8,206 nt of DNA from CAYYVK01 sp964475145 (GCA_964475145.1 CAYYVK010000023.1:1-8206), one strand, 5' to 3'. Counted from the first letter of the stretch, positions 1 to 6,318 are shown. Notes: a model not told the origin generated them from the sequence alone. Numbers and translations are program-made.

Positions 1-81
1 ATGAACGATTCAATTTTAGTAGTTGTACATCCTGGTTCTCTTTTAGGCGATAAAAGAATAAAGGGATGGGAAAATTATTAA
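1..81 (+). CDS. 3' end or small ORF, 26 codons, unknown
   Basis: An open frame from the first base ends at a TAA at 79-81. It reads MNDSILVVVHPGS and ends in GWENY. The stop overlaps the stop of the convergent phosphatase gene within the four bases TTAA (78-81), the kind of tight convergent junction seen between real genes. The first codon is ATG at base 1, so I cannot tell whether this is a complete small ORF or the C-terminal end of a gene cut by the window edge. The run ILVVV would be a buried beta strand. I do not recognise the family. Confidence 0.4.
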   Translation: MNDSILVVVHPGSLLGDKRIKGWENY

Positions 82-824
82 ACTTCTATTTCTGCTATGC
101 TATCTATAACTGCATCCGTTGCTATGTTGCATTGCTTGTCTATTCCAGTTCTTACTAAAACTGTGAAGTAGCCTAACTTCTTTCCCATGCTTATGTCAGC
201 ACTACACTCATCGCCAAATATAACAGTCTTTTCTTTTGGTGAACGAACAAAAGCTTTTACAGCCTTTATCATTTCGTCAGAAGGCTTACCGAGAAAAATA
301 GCCTTTTTCCCACTGATAAACTCTATTGCAGCTAGTATACAACCAGTAGCTGGCACTAGCTTCTTTCCCATCATCCAAACTCTACCAGATGCTATACCAA
401 TGATCTTAGTCTTACCTTTCAAAATTTCCCATGTTTTTGCCAACTTTTTCATGTTAAAATTTTGATCTTGTCCGACTACAAGATAGTCAGGATTTTTGTC
501 TACTAGCTTAATGCCAGCTCTTCTCAACTCTTCTCTCAAACCTTTACCTATTCCAAAAGCGCTTGCTCTTTTCTTCTTCAAGTACTGAGCTGCTACCCAG
601 CTAGAGGTTATAAGTTCATTCTCCTTCACTTCTAGGCCAAGTTTCCTCAGTCTTCTTGCCAACCCTTCACGAGAAAGCATAGAATTGTTGGTCAAGAAAA
701 GAACTTTCTTCCCCTTTTTTCTCAACCTTTCTATAGTTTTTCTTACACCTGGGAAAAGCTTTTGCCAATTCCAGATAGTTCCGTCTAAATCGAATATAAA
801 AGTCTCAAAACTGCTAAAGTCCAT
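78..824 (-). CDS. HAD-IIA (NagD-like) phosphatase
   Basis: A cytosolic HAD-superfamily phosphohydrolase of subfamily IIA, the group that includes NagD, 4-nitrophenylphosphatase and phosphoglycolate phosphatase. All four HAD motifs are visible in the 248 residues: motif I FDLDGT with nucleophile D12 and acid/base D14, motif II LFLTNN with T45, motif III lysine K180 in LGKPS, and motif IV FGDECSADI with D205 and D210. The region between motifs II and III is the large IIA cap domain, which contains the family-like stretch leading to AAIEFISGKKA. The length is usual for the family. A TATA-like box about 25 bases upstream of the ATG supports this start as leaderless. It is divergent from the NurA-domain gene. 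The substrate cannot be read from sequence; small phosphate esters such as 2-phosphoglycolate are typical of relatives. Confidence 0.88.
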   Translation of the reverse strand: MDFSSFETFIFDLDGTIWNWQKLFPGVRKTIERLRKKGKKVLFLTNNSMLSREGLARRLRKLGLEVKENELITSSWVAAQYLKKKRASAFGIGKGLREELRRAGIKLVDKNPDYLVVGQDQNFNMKKLAKTWEILKGKTKIIGIASGRVWMMGKKLVPATGCILAAIEFISGKKAIFLGKPSDEMIKAVKAFVRSPKEKTVIFGDECSADISMGKKLGYFTVLVRTGIDKQCNIATDAVIDSIAEIEV

Positions 825-844
825 GATAATAAATTTGTTTTCTC

Positions 845-852
845 AATTTATT
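845..852 (-). promoter_or_regulatory. TATA-like box for the HAD phosphatase gene
   Basis: The minus strand reads AATAAATT, centred about 25 bases upstream of the phosphatase ATG. This fits an archaeal TATA box driving a leaderless transcript. The call rests on spacing and composition only. Confidence 0.45.
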
Positions 853-876
853 TGCTTCGGAAGTGAACTAGGCTCA

Positions 877-885
877 TATTTTTAA
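877..885 (+). promoter_or_regulatory. TATA-like box for the NurA-domain gene
   Basis: An AT-rich TATTTTTAA element is centred about 27 bases upstream of the GTG at 908. The spacing favours leaderless initiation at that GTG over the internal ATG at 926. Confidence 0.45.
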
Positions 886-907
886 TTCTTTCGAACAACA
901 AAATTTT

Positions 908-1936
908 GTGGAAGATTTACCAGATATGATAGACAACTTGGCAAAGGTAATAGTTTCGGTAGAGAAAGAGAGGAAAGAAGTAGGAGAGAAGATAAAAGAG
1001 AAAAAAAGTCTAGTATTCCAAGCAGAAAAGAAAGAGCTTGAGGGGTTAGTTTTGGGTGTAGACGGAGGGATGGTGAAAAAATCTTTCCATGGAATAGATT
1101 TAATACTTTTGAAAGCTGTTGCTGTTGCATTCTACTATAAGCAAAGCAAACTTTCTTTTGTAGACTATTATCCCGCTTCAATCCCAACACCAGAGCTTAA
1201 GGTTGTTGTCGACCCTTTCTCAGACTTGGAGTTCGAGGTTAACAGCAACATAGAAAGGCAAATAAAAGAAGTTGAGACTGCTAGAGAAGCTCTGGAAAAG
1301 TTTGAACCAGATATACTCTTCTTGCACGGCTCAATAATTCCTCATTATACTTTTGTTCCTGACAAGTCTACACTGCTTTACATGAGCTACAAAAGAATGA
1401 TAGAAGCTTATCAGAAGCTTTTTGAGTCTGTGAAGAAAACGAAGACAATTCTTGCAGGTGTGATAGAAGATTCGAGAGGAGCAAGGTTCTGTGAGTTTGT
1501 GAGCCAGCTTCTACCAGAATACAAACTTATTCTTAGCAGGTCGAAAGATTCTAACATCCTTTCTTACAGCTTAAAGGTAGGAGAAAGGACTATTTCTTTT
1601 CCCTATTCTTCAGATGTTAAAACCCACCCTATTTTAAGAGAGTTTAAGGATGATGCAGAAAAAGTAAAAACTTTTTACATAAGGTTAGGAGAGTTTGATC
1701 AACCAGTTAGAATAGACTTTTTGGCGGATAAGGAAGAAGCTGACGATAGGATATCTTCAGTCCTTCTTGCTTGTGTTGGGAATGCAAACTACAGCATTCC
1801 TCCTGTTCTGATAGAGGCTGACCAAAGAGCAAAAGTGAGCGAAAGAGATTTGGAGATTTTTTACCATGATATACTGGCAAAGACTGGTAGTTTGCCCAGC
1901 ATGCTTGAGCTAAGAAAGGAAAGAAGACCTTTTTAG
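908..1936 (+). CDS. NurA-domain 5'-3' nuclease-like protein
   Basis: A 342-residue protein with the NurA fold. NurA works with the HerA translocase and Mre11-Rad50 in archaeal DNA end resection. Visible landmarks are LVLGVDGG with metal-ligand-type D52, an AGVIEDSRG segment near residue 185, a FYIRLGEFDQPVRIDF strand pair near 260-275, and the C-terminal helix of the type LIEADQRAKVSERDLE. The length is normal. One oddity is that the segment that usually reads DGS in this family reads LHGS here, placing histidine at residue 140. The start is GTG; a TATA-like box lies at the right distance for a leaderless message, and an in-frame ATG six codons in is the alternative. No HerA, Mre11 or Rad50 gene is in the window, so its partner is not shown. 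Confidence 0.8.
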   Translation: MEDLPDMIDNLAKVIVSVEKERKEVGEKIKEKKSLVFQAEKKELEGLVLGVDGGMVKKSFHGIDLILLKAVAVAFYYKQSKLSFVDYYPASIPTPELKVVVDPFSDLEFEVNSNIERQIKEVETAREALEKFEPDILFLHGSIIPHYTFVPDKSTLLYMSYKRMIEAYQKLFESVKKTKTILAGVIEDSRGARFCEFVSQLLPEYKLILSRSKDSNILSYSLKVGERTISFPYSSDVKTHPILREFKDDAEKVKTFYIRLGEFDQPVRIDFLADKEEADDRISSVLLACVGNANYSIPPVLIEADQRAKVSERDLEIFYHDILAKTGSLPSMLELRKERRPF

Positions 1937-1944
1937 ACAAAAGA

Positions 1945-1950
1945 TTTATA
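1945..1950 (+). promoter_or_regulatory. TATA box upstream of the 141-residue ORF
   Basis: TTTATA is centred about 28 bases before the ATG at 1976, nine bases after the NurA stop. It suggests that the downstream gene has its own leaderless promoter rather than depending on readthrough. Confidence 0.55.
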
Positions 1951-1970
1951 CCTTTTCTTTTTACTTTTTA
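1951..1970 (+). terminator. T-rich tract after the NurA-domain gene
   Basis: A pyrimidine tract with T4, T5 and T5 runs follows the NurA stop by about 15 bases. Oligo-T tracts terminate archaeal RNA polymerase. The same tract lies between the next gene's TATA box and its start, so it may simply be promoter-proximal sequence. Confidence 0.3.
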
Positions 1971-1975
1971 ATTGT

Positions 1976-2401
1976 ATGACAGAACTAGAAACTATATTTT
2001 CTTCCAGTTTTTCAAAGGAAGAAATAGAATCTATGGAAAAGGAGTACATGCGATTAAGGAAAATAGAGCTTTTACTTCAGCAGTATCTCTTTTGTTGTGA
2101 GTATGAAGCTGAGGGGAAAGTTAAGGAAAGGATAATCCAAACTATAGAAAAGAGGCTAAAAGAGTTGGGAGCTACTAACGAAGATAAATTGGTTGCACTC
2201 TACCACCTAGACATACCAACTAAAGGATACGAATCTACTAAAAGGATGATAGAACATTATGAAAAGATAACAAACAAGGAAGAGGCAAAAAATCGTTTAC
2301 ATAAAATTTGGATGTACGAGCATTATCAACATTCTTTAAGGTTGAAAGAGTTGGAAGAAATGTCAAAGAGGCGTAGAAGAAGGAATTATCGTTCTATCTG
2401 A
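1976..2401 (+). CDS. Basic, helical protein of unknown function
   Basis: I do not recognise this 141-residue protein. It is highly charged and looks almost entirely alpha-helical. An acidic N-terminal third (FSKEEIESMEKEYMRL) is followed by Lys/Glu-rich helices and a strongly basic C-terminus (KRRRRRNYRSI) that could contact nucleic acid or ribosomes. There is no signal peptide or membrane segment. Two cysteines lie side by side near residue 40 (FCCEYE). The ATG is supported by a TATA box at leaderless spacing. It stops with TGA and overlaps the convergent sepF by 16 bases, so the two genes cannot both be fully transcribed without making antisense RNA at their ends. The open frame and charge pattern support a real gene; the function is unknown. 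Confidence 0.75.
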   Translation: MTELETIFSSSFSKEEIESMEKEYMRLRKIELLLQQYLFCCEYEAEGKVKERIIQTIEKRLKELGATNEDKLVALYHLDIPTKGYESTKRMIEHYEKITNKEEAKNRLHKIWMYEHYQHSLRLKELEEMSKRRRRRNYRSI

Positions 2402-2712
2402 ACAAACTTTGGGGTGCAAACAATGTATCCTTCTTCTGTTCCTACCATGTCAAAGCCATAGTTGTTGCAATACTTTTTAAGCTTTTGGACGGAAGTCTGA
2501 AACTCGCCTAAGTCTTTCTTTTGCAGTTCTTTCGTTTTCAGGAAAAGTATGTTCCCTTCTTTTATCAGTTTTATCAGCCTATCAACATCACCCATTCCGT
2601 TCAGCTTATCAACTCTTACCCAAATTTTTTCAGAAGGCTCCACCTCTTCTGGTAGTTCCACTAGTTCTTCCTTCTTAACTGGCAAGGATGGAAGCAAATC
2701 TTTTAAACCCAT
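2386..2712 (-). CDS. sepF: SepF-like cell division protein
   Basis: A 108-residue protein matching the SepF family, which links the FtsZ ring to the membrane in bacteria and many archaea. The N-terminal MGLKDLLPSL can form a short amphipathic helix of the membrane-targeting kind. An acidic linker follows (residues 14-28). The SepF domain covers about 29-106, with hallmarks WVRVDKLNGMGDVDRL, EGNILFL, a central helix TSVQKLKKYC, and the C-terminal strands YGFDMVGTEEGYIVCTP. The short linker is typical of archaeal forms. A TATA-like box at 2735-2742 lies about 27 bases upstream of the ATG, supporting a leaderless start. No ftsZ is present in the window. The 3' end overlaps the convergent 141-residue ORF. 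Confidence 0.85.
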   Translation of the reverse strand: MGLKDLLPSLPVKKEELVELPEEVEPSEKIWVRVDKLNGMGDVDRLIKLIKEGNILFLKTKELQKKDLGEFQTSVQKLKKYCNNYGFDMVGTEEGYIVCTPKFVQIER

Positions 2713-2734
2713 ATTAAATATTAGCAGTTTCAGA

Positions 2735-2742
2735 GATTTAAA
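2735..2742 (-). promoter_or_regulatory. TATA-like box for sepF
   Basis: A palindromic ATTTAAAT is centred about 27 bases upstream of the sepF ATG on the minus strand. The spacing suits a leaderless mRNA. Confidence 0.45.
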
Positions 2743-2755
2743 TCTTAAAGAATGG

Positions 2756-2762
2756 TTTTTAT
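2756..2762 (+). promoter_or_regulatory. TATA-like box for the broken lipoprotein gene
   Basis: TTTTTAT is centred about 27 bases upstream of the ATG at 2786. A second AT-rich element near 2775-2781 would instead suit the GTG at 2801. Either could serve; both are inferred from spacing. Confidence 0.35.
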
Positions 2763-2785
2763 CCTACAAAATAAAAATATAAAGT

Positions 2786-3158
2786 ATGTGAACTAAGCGT
2801 GTGTTGACTTTCATAGCATTGTTAGCTCTTGCAACAGGTTGTCTTCAGACTACTCAAACACCAACAACTACTACAATAAAGACGTCGTTCTATCCATAGA
2901 TCCGGCTTCCTTCTGCTCTCCAGACGAAATATTGGTGTACGTAAAGAACTATGGGATAGAAGCTTCTGATTCGGTGACAGTTGCTGCGTTCAGGCCTGAC
3001 GGAACCAAGGAGAGGAGTGCAACATTGCTAGAATAGATGCAGGAAGGTTAGAAAGCTGCAGTATAACAACGTCTCCTGGAAGCCCTTCCGGTATGTACTC
3101 TATAACAGCTACTAGTTCAGGATCTTCTGTGAGAGCTAGTGTCTACTGTCCTTTTTAA
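2786..3158 (+). pseudogene. Secreted lipoprotein gene broken by frameshifts
   Basis: Three frames read in turn give one coherent exported protein. Frame one, from GTG 2801, has a hydrophobic signal and lipobox-like cysteine (FIALLALATGCLQ) followed by a Thr-rich linker, and stops at 2897-2899. Frame two picks up near 2875 with NKDVVLSIDPASFCSPDE through RPDGTKE and stops at 3034-3036. Frame three picks up near 3010-3018 with ECNIARIDAGRLESCSITT and ends VYCPF at the TAA at 3156-3158. Each step equals one missing base. The ATG at 2786 is in frame with the signal peptide but is followed at once by TGA. The mature part looks like a small beta-sandwich (CARDB-like is possible) with four cysteines that could pair. 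It is convergent with the NYN gene, two bases apart. Either recent decay or sequence errors would explain it. Confidence 0.65.
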
Positions 3159-3160
3159 GC

Positions 3161-3607
3161 TCAAATGCTTTCTACAAAATCAGCAGCATTCTGTAAGCTG
3201 GAGGAAAATCCAGGCTCAGCACCAAAAACTACAACCTTCTTTCCATATTCTTTAGCTTTTTGAACAACCGGCAAAAAGTCTGCATCCCTTGTGGCTATGG
3301 CAAGAACATCTATATCCCTTGTTAACACAGCTTCCATTGCTGCAACTGCTAAAGAAACATCTACATCACTCGCTCCTTCTGTCTGTTCAGCAAGACTCAT
3401 TTCACATTCGAAACCCTCGTTTATTACTGCTTCTACAAGCTTCTCAGGAGCAAACTGGTTCAAGAAAACTTTTGCAATGACAATTCTTCCATACTTTTGG
3501 GCTCTTCTCTTGAGTTCTCTTAGGTCTATCATGAATTCTTTCCTGAGCATGTTCGGACCATCTACTAACAAAGCTACTCTAACTTCTTCTCTACGTCTTT
3601 TCTCCAA
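3161..3607 (-). CDS. NYN-domain (PIN-like) RNase family protein
   Basis: A 148-residue single-domain protein of the NYN/PIN-like fold (the archaeal TIGR00288-type group), expected to be a metal-dependent RNase acting on RNA in the cytosol. The acidic site is visible: LLVDGPNM with D16 and N19, EGASDVDVSLAVAAM with D81 and D83, and IATRDADFLPVV with D108 and D110. The C-terminal strand VVVFGAEPGF and the helix SLQNAADFVESI also match the family. The frame starts at TTG one base after the stop of the upstream membrane-protein gene, so the two probably form one transcript with coupled translation. No in-frame ATG precedes the first conserved strand, so TTG is the best start. The target RNA is unknown. 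Confidence 0.85.
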   Translation of the reverse strand: MEKRRREEVRVALLVDGPNMLRKEFMIDLRELKRRAQKYGRIVIAKVFLNQFAPEKLVEAVINEGFECEMSLAEQTEGASDVDVSLAVAAMEAVLTRDIDVLAIATRDADFLPVVQKAKEYGKKVVVFGAEPGFSSSLQNAADFVESI

Positions 3608-3608
3608 T

Positions 3609-4043
3609 TTAACCTACCCATTCGAAAATAGAGCCTTCGAAGTTCGTTCCCCTCACTCTAGAAGCATAACCTTTTAGAACTATAGAAGATGTGTTTGTAT
3701 CCATGGTTATACTTCCAACAAAATTGTCTATTTCTAAAGTACCGTTCTGCAAGAATTGGGAAAACCATTGATTGTTTCTAAACCTTCTCACTTCCCCTTC
3801 TACATTAGTAAGGGTGATTTTACCTATGTTTAGGCCTGCTGGTGAAAAGCTTACTTCATACTTCTGCCCATAGAATGCTTCTGCCTTTGTTACAAGCTCT
3901 ATGGGGAACGGAACGTTGCTAGTTTGTTGTGCAGAAATTAAGGCAAGCATACCTTGAATTATGTTTATGGGACCGAACTTCAAAAAGAGCAAAGTACCTA
4001 TACCAAGTACCAACAATACTCCAAGCAAAAGCTTCCAGTTCAT
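3609..4043 (-). CDS. Membrane-anchored protein of unknown function
   Basis: I do not recognise the family. From the ATG at 4043 the protein has 144 residues. It begins with one hydrophobic segment (about residues 4-21, LLLGVLLVLGIGTLLFL), then a second weakly hydrophobic helix, and a beta-rich C-terminal domain of roughly 95 residues containing GLNIGKITLTNVEGEVRRF and alternating polar/hydrophobic strands. The topology is probably one N-terminal anchor with the domain outside the cell or along the membrane. The frame stays open to a TTG at 4073, but that stretch contains an AT-rich TATATAAAT promoter-like sequence, so I prefer the ATG. It is followed after one base by the NYN-domain gene, making a likely two-gene transcript. 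Confidence 0.7.
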   Translation of the reverse strand: MNWKLLLGVLLVLGIGTLLFLKFGPINIIQGMLALISAQQTSNVPFPIELVTKAEAFYGQKYEVSFSPAGLNIGKITLTNVEGEVRRFRNNQWFSQFLQNGTLEIDNFVGSITMDTNTSSIVLKGYASRVRGTNFEGSIFEWVG

Positions 4044-4073
4044 CCAACCACTAAAATTTATATACGTGCGCAA

Positions 4074-4083
4074 GAATATATTT
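4074..4083 (-). promoter_or_regulatory. TATA-like box for the membrane-protein/NYN unit
   Basis: The minus strand reads AAATATATTC. A start about 26 bases downstream would give a leader of roughly nine bases before the ATG at 4043. A second AT-rich TATATAAAT at 4056-4064 is closer to the ATG than usual. Confidence 0.4.
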
Positions 4084-4084
4084 G

Positions 4085-4097
4085 TTAAACTTAAATT
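4085..4097 (+). promoter_or_regulatory. AT-rich promoter-like stretch for the DUF1512 gene
   Basis: TTAAACTTAAATT lies 18-30 bases upstream of the ATG at 4115, which suits a leaderless start. The exact TATA position is ambiguous. It sits back to back with the minus-strand promoter. Confidence 0.35.
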
Positions 4098-4114
4098 AAA
4101 ATTAGTGAATTTTC

Positions 4115-5305
4115 ATGTTTATCTCACAGTTTGACATTAGTTGGATAATTTGGTTTATCCTCATATTCGTGATGATGTTCTTATATCCAGTAATGATGCT
4201 TCAGTATGTGGTGGCTAGACTTCAGCAAACCCTTGATATGGTCTCAGGTTTTAGCTCGGAAGCTAAGAAAATGATACTCAAGACTGTTTCAAAAAAGACC
4301 AAGAAAGACGTGAAGGATGCTATCAATAATTTCTTAGAATTTTTCATGATAGAACCGTTAAGCCTAGACCCTTATGGTATAGTGAAAAAACTAGAACATA
4401 TATCAAACCTTTCTGAAGAAAAGTTTAAGCGTTTTGTTGAAAGTATTGTTCCAGGCTCAGATAAAGAGTTTCAGGCTAACTTAGCCATGGGGCTTTCTAG
4501 TACCCTTTCTCTTTACCAGATTGAAAAGTTAATAAGGCATTATGTGGAGCTCGTGAAGAAGACTAGGAATTCACAGTTAGGTCTAATACTTCAAATGCAG
4601 TTGCCTCTGGTAGAAAGACTTTCTAGGGCTTTGCTTTATGGTACGGAGGCTTTCACAAACAGTTGGCCAATCGGGGATTCTTTCGGTGCAATGGTGGCAG
4701 CAAGGCTTATAGGCAACAACAAGGGAAAAGAGCTGGAAGAGGGTACGTTGGTGGTAAGGAAAAAGATAAGAGGAAAGGATGTGTTCATTGTAAGAGCAAA
4801 AGGTCCTGGTGGTAGGCTAGGCAAGCTCGGTAAAGTTGTTGAAAAGCTGGTCAAGAAGTATAAAATTAAAAAGATAATAACTGTTGATGCAGCAGCAAAG
4901 CTTGAAGGGGAGAAGACTGGCACTATAGCTGAAGGTATAGGTGTTGCTATAGGTGGTATAGGTGTAGACAGAAGTTATATAGAGAACGTGGCAACTTCTA
5001 AGAATATTCCGCTCGACTCATTTGTAGTAAAGATGTCGCAAGAAGAAGCCATATCACCAATGCCTTTGGAAGTTTTTAATTCAGTGGAACCTACGGTAAA
5101 AAGAATAGAGGAAAACATAGCTGCCAGCAAAGGACCCATAGTTATAGTTGGTGTTGGAAATTCATGTGGTGTTGGCAACGATGAAAGGTCTTTGAAAGAG
5201 ATAGAACCGTTGATAAAAAGGAATGCAAAGATGATGAAGAAAAGAGAGGAAGAAGAAAAGAAAAAGGCTGAAAAAATCTCTTGGTTCAGACCTTTCGGCT
5301 TTTAA
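4115..5305 (+). CDS. DUF1512 archaeal membrane-anchored protein
   Basis: A 396-residue protein that I recognise as the DUF1512 family, conserved across archaea with no established biochemical role. One N-terminal membrane helix (about residues 8-30, WIIWFILIFVMMFLYPVMM) anchors a large cytosolic part. Residues 45-190 are helical and Lys-rich, followed by LLYGTEAFTNSWPIGDSFGAMVAARL near 175-200. A C-terminal alpha/beta domain includes VFIVRAKGPGGRLGKLG, ITVDAAAKLEGEKTGTIAEG, AIGGIGVDR, VVKMSQEEAISPMP and IVIVGVGNSCGVGND. The glycine-rich loops suggest ligand or nucleotide binding, but that is inference. The tail is a Lys/Glu-rich coiled stretch ending SWFRPFGF. The length and start are normal for the family. 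It is transcribed alone and is convergent with the small membrane-protein gene. Confidence 0.9.
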   Translation: MFISQFDISWIIWFILIFVMMFLYPVMMLQYVVARLQQTLDMVSGFSSEAKKMILKTVSKKTKKDVKDAINNFLEFFMIEPLSLDPYGIVKKLEHISNLSEEKFKRFVESIVPGSDKEFQANLAMGLSSTLSLYQIEKLIRHYVELVKKTRNSQLGLILQMQLPLVERLSRALLYGTEAFTNSWPIGDSFGAMVAARLIGNNKGKELEEGTLVVRKKIRGKDVFIVRAKGPGGRLGKLGKVVEKLVKKYKIKKIITVDAAAKLEGEKTGTIAEGIGVAIGGIGVDRSYIENVATSKNIPLDSFVVKMSQEEAISPMPLEVFNSVEPTVKRIEENIAASKGPIVIVGVGNSCGVGNDERSLKEIEPLIKRNAKMMKKREEEEKKKAEKISWFRPFGF

Positions 5306-5316
5306 AAATAAAAAAA
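5304..5316 (-). terminator. Oligo-T terminator for the 5317-6282 unit
   Basis: On the minus strand a run of seven T, then A, then five T begins directly after the stop codon of the 68-residue ORF. Oligo-T tracts are the usual intrinsic termination signal of archaeal RNA polymerase. No hairpin is evident. Confidence 0.5.
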
Positions 5317-5523
5317 TTAAGAAAGGAGGGTTTGCTCTACTTCTGGTTCTGATACGTTAGCTAGCGTATTTTCTATTTCTGTTTCCAAGACTGTATCTAC
5401 AACCCTATTAGTTTCTTCTGTTAAGGCTACTTTAGGCTTTATTGGGGATATTTTCATCGTGTATACTAGTGCACTTACTATTACTACCAATAAAAGAATT
5501 CCTACTATTATTCCAGTGTGCAT
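5317..5523 (-). CDS. Small single-helix membrane protein, unknown
   Basis: A 68-residue protein with an N-terminal membrane helix (about residues 4-22, GIIVGILLLVVIVSALVYT), a basic Pro-containing turn (MKISPIKPK), and an acidic Thr/Val/Glu-rich tail containing two loosely similar pieces, TEIENTL and EPEVEQTL. The tail may form a short helix. I do not recognise a family. The start codon lies six bases after the stop of the upstream secreted Cys-repeat gene, with a purine-rich stretch overlapping that stop which could act as a ribosome site. The two are therefore very likely co-transcribed, and the product may act with the secreted protein at the membrane. It is convergent with DUF1512, 11 bases apart. 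Confidence 0.65.
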   Translation of the reverse strand: MHTGIIVGILLLVVIVSALVYTMKISPIKPKVALTEETNRVVDTVLETEIENTLANVSEPEVEQTLLS

Positions 5524-5529
5524 TTTTAT

Positions 5530-6282
5530 CTACCTTCTCCCTGCGATTCTTTTCATTAGTGTTTGAGCGCATAGCGATGGATACTGTGCACAAAACCTGC
5601 TCTGGACCTGATGCTGGAACATCCGCTGGAGAGTCGATGCTTCTGGAGTTACAGGCAAGGATTTACCTATTTCTGTGGCTAGTGCTTTACATCTTGTATC
5701 GTCTAGATGCTTTTCGCACCATCTGACTATCTTAACCCTACAGTCATGATCTTCTAGCTTATCACAGTAGTTTGGACCTATACCAACGCACTCCGAAGGC
5801 TTCTCGTCGCAATATTCTTTTACCTTTTCTCTGATTTCAAACGGTTTGAAGAGCCTTGGAAATTCTAGAATATACACAGTTAAATCCTTGTTATTTATCA
5901 CTGCATCACCGATCCAGACAATCTTGTCACCTTTCAGCACAGCACTCATTATCATATTGCCTATTAGAGTATTGTTAGAGTATATGTCTGCTGTAAACGT
6001 GTCATTAGTAACAATGGAAATGTTTAATCTGTAAATCTCTCCTTCAACGATCATGATACCTCTTATTACTTTTATTGTCTGGTTGTTTATCCTTGCCTTA
6101 ACAGTGGCTATGCCTATTCTGAAGAGGGAGAAGTCTCGAGCGTCAAATTTGTCTATCAACAGCCCTACTCCTACCATATGCAACTTGTCTATGGAAACTG
6201 AAATTGGTTGAGCTGTTGTTACAGCTACTAGCATTACTAGTGCCACACCAGCAAGTATTGCTATTTTTTTATACATTTTCAT
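5530..6282 (-). CDS. Secreted protein with C-terminal aromatic-Cys repeats
   Basis: A 250-residue exported protein of unrecognised family. A basic start (MKMYKK) and a hydrophobic core to about residue 24 (ending VTTAQP) form a Sec signal peptide. Residues 25-145 are beta-rich with repeated polar/hydrophobic strands and several N-x-T/S sites. The C-terminal third holds eight cysteines arranged as four units of aromatic-Cys, six to eight residues, Cys: YCDEKPSEC, YCDKLEDHDC, WCEKHLDDTRC and, after a 32-residue spacer, FCAQYPSLC. The even number and export signal suggest disulfides outside the cell. The frame is open to a TTG one codon further out, but the ATG at 6282 has a TATA-like box about 27 bases upstream and is preferred. 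First gene of a unit with the small membrane protein. Confidence 0.75.
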   Translation of the reverse strand: MKMYKKIAILAGVALVMLVAVTTAQPISVSIDKLHMVGVGLLIDKFDARDFSLFRIGIATVKARINNQTIKVIRGIMIVEGEIYRLNISIVTNDTFTADIYSNNTLIGNMIMSAVLKGDKIVWIGDAVINNKDLTVYILEFPRLFKPFEIREKVKEYCDEKPSECVGIGPNYCDKLEDHDCRVKIVRWCEKHLDDTRCKALATEIGKSLPVTPEASTLQRMFQHQVQSRFCAQYPSLCAQTLMKRIAGRR

Positions 6283-6305
6283 CAATCCTAAAATTGTTTT
6301 TTTCT

Positions 6306-6313
6306 ATTAATAA
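6306..6313 (-). promoter_or_regulatory. TATA-like box for the secreted Cys-repeat gene
   Basis: The minus strand reads ATTAATAG within TTATTAATAG, centred about 27 bases upstream of the ATG at 6282. This is consistent with a leaderless transcript. Confidence 0.45.
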
Positions 6314-6318
6314 GCTTT

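Noticed and set aside
882..1190. Minus-strand ORF of 102 codons
   Set aside because: It lies opposite the start of the NurA-domain gene, is Leu/Ser-rich in the way antisense frames of Lys/Glu-rich genes are, and has no family features.
2786..2791. TGA after the lipoprotein ATG read as a recoded sense codon
   Set aside because: TGA is used as a normal stop by the 141-residue ORF and the NYN gene, so a reassigned code is not supported. Selenocysteine at position 2 without a visible insertion element is unlikely.
2846..2880. ACA/ACT-rich stretch as a simple-sequence phase-variation tract
   Set aside because: The repeats are imperfect triplets encoding a Thr linker. Triplet slippage would not change the frame, so this alone does not explain the frameshift.
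3289..3677. Plus-strand ORFs opposite the NYN gene
   Set aside because: They are antisense frames of a well-conserved domain with its catalytic residues in place, and their composition is Ser/Leu-rich as expected for shadows.
4044..4073. Extended N-terminus of the membrane-anchored unknown from a TTG
   Set aside because: The extra ten codons overlap a TATATAAAT promoter-like sequence and precede a typical membrane-anchor start at an ATG.
4636..5178. Minus-strand ORFs opposite DUF1512
   Set aside because: The plus-strand gene is a clear conserved family. The antisense products are low-complexity Pro/Ser/Leu sequences.
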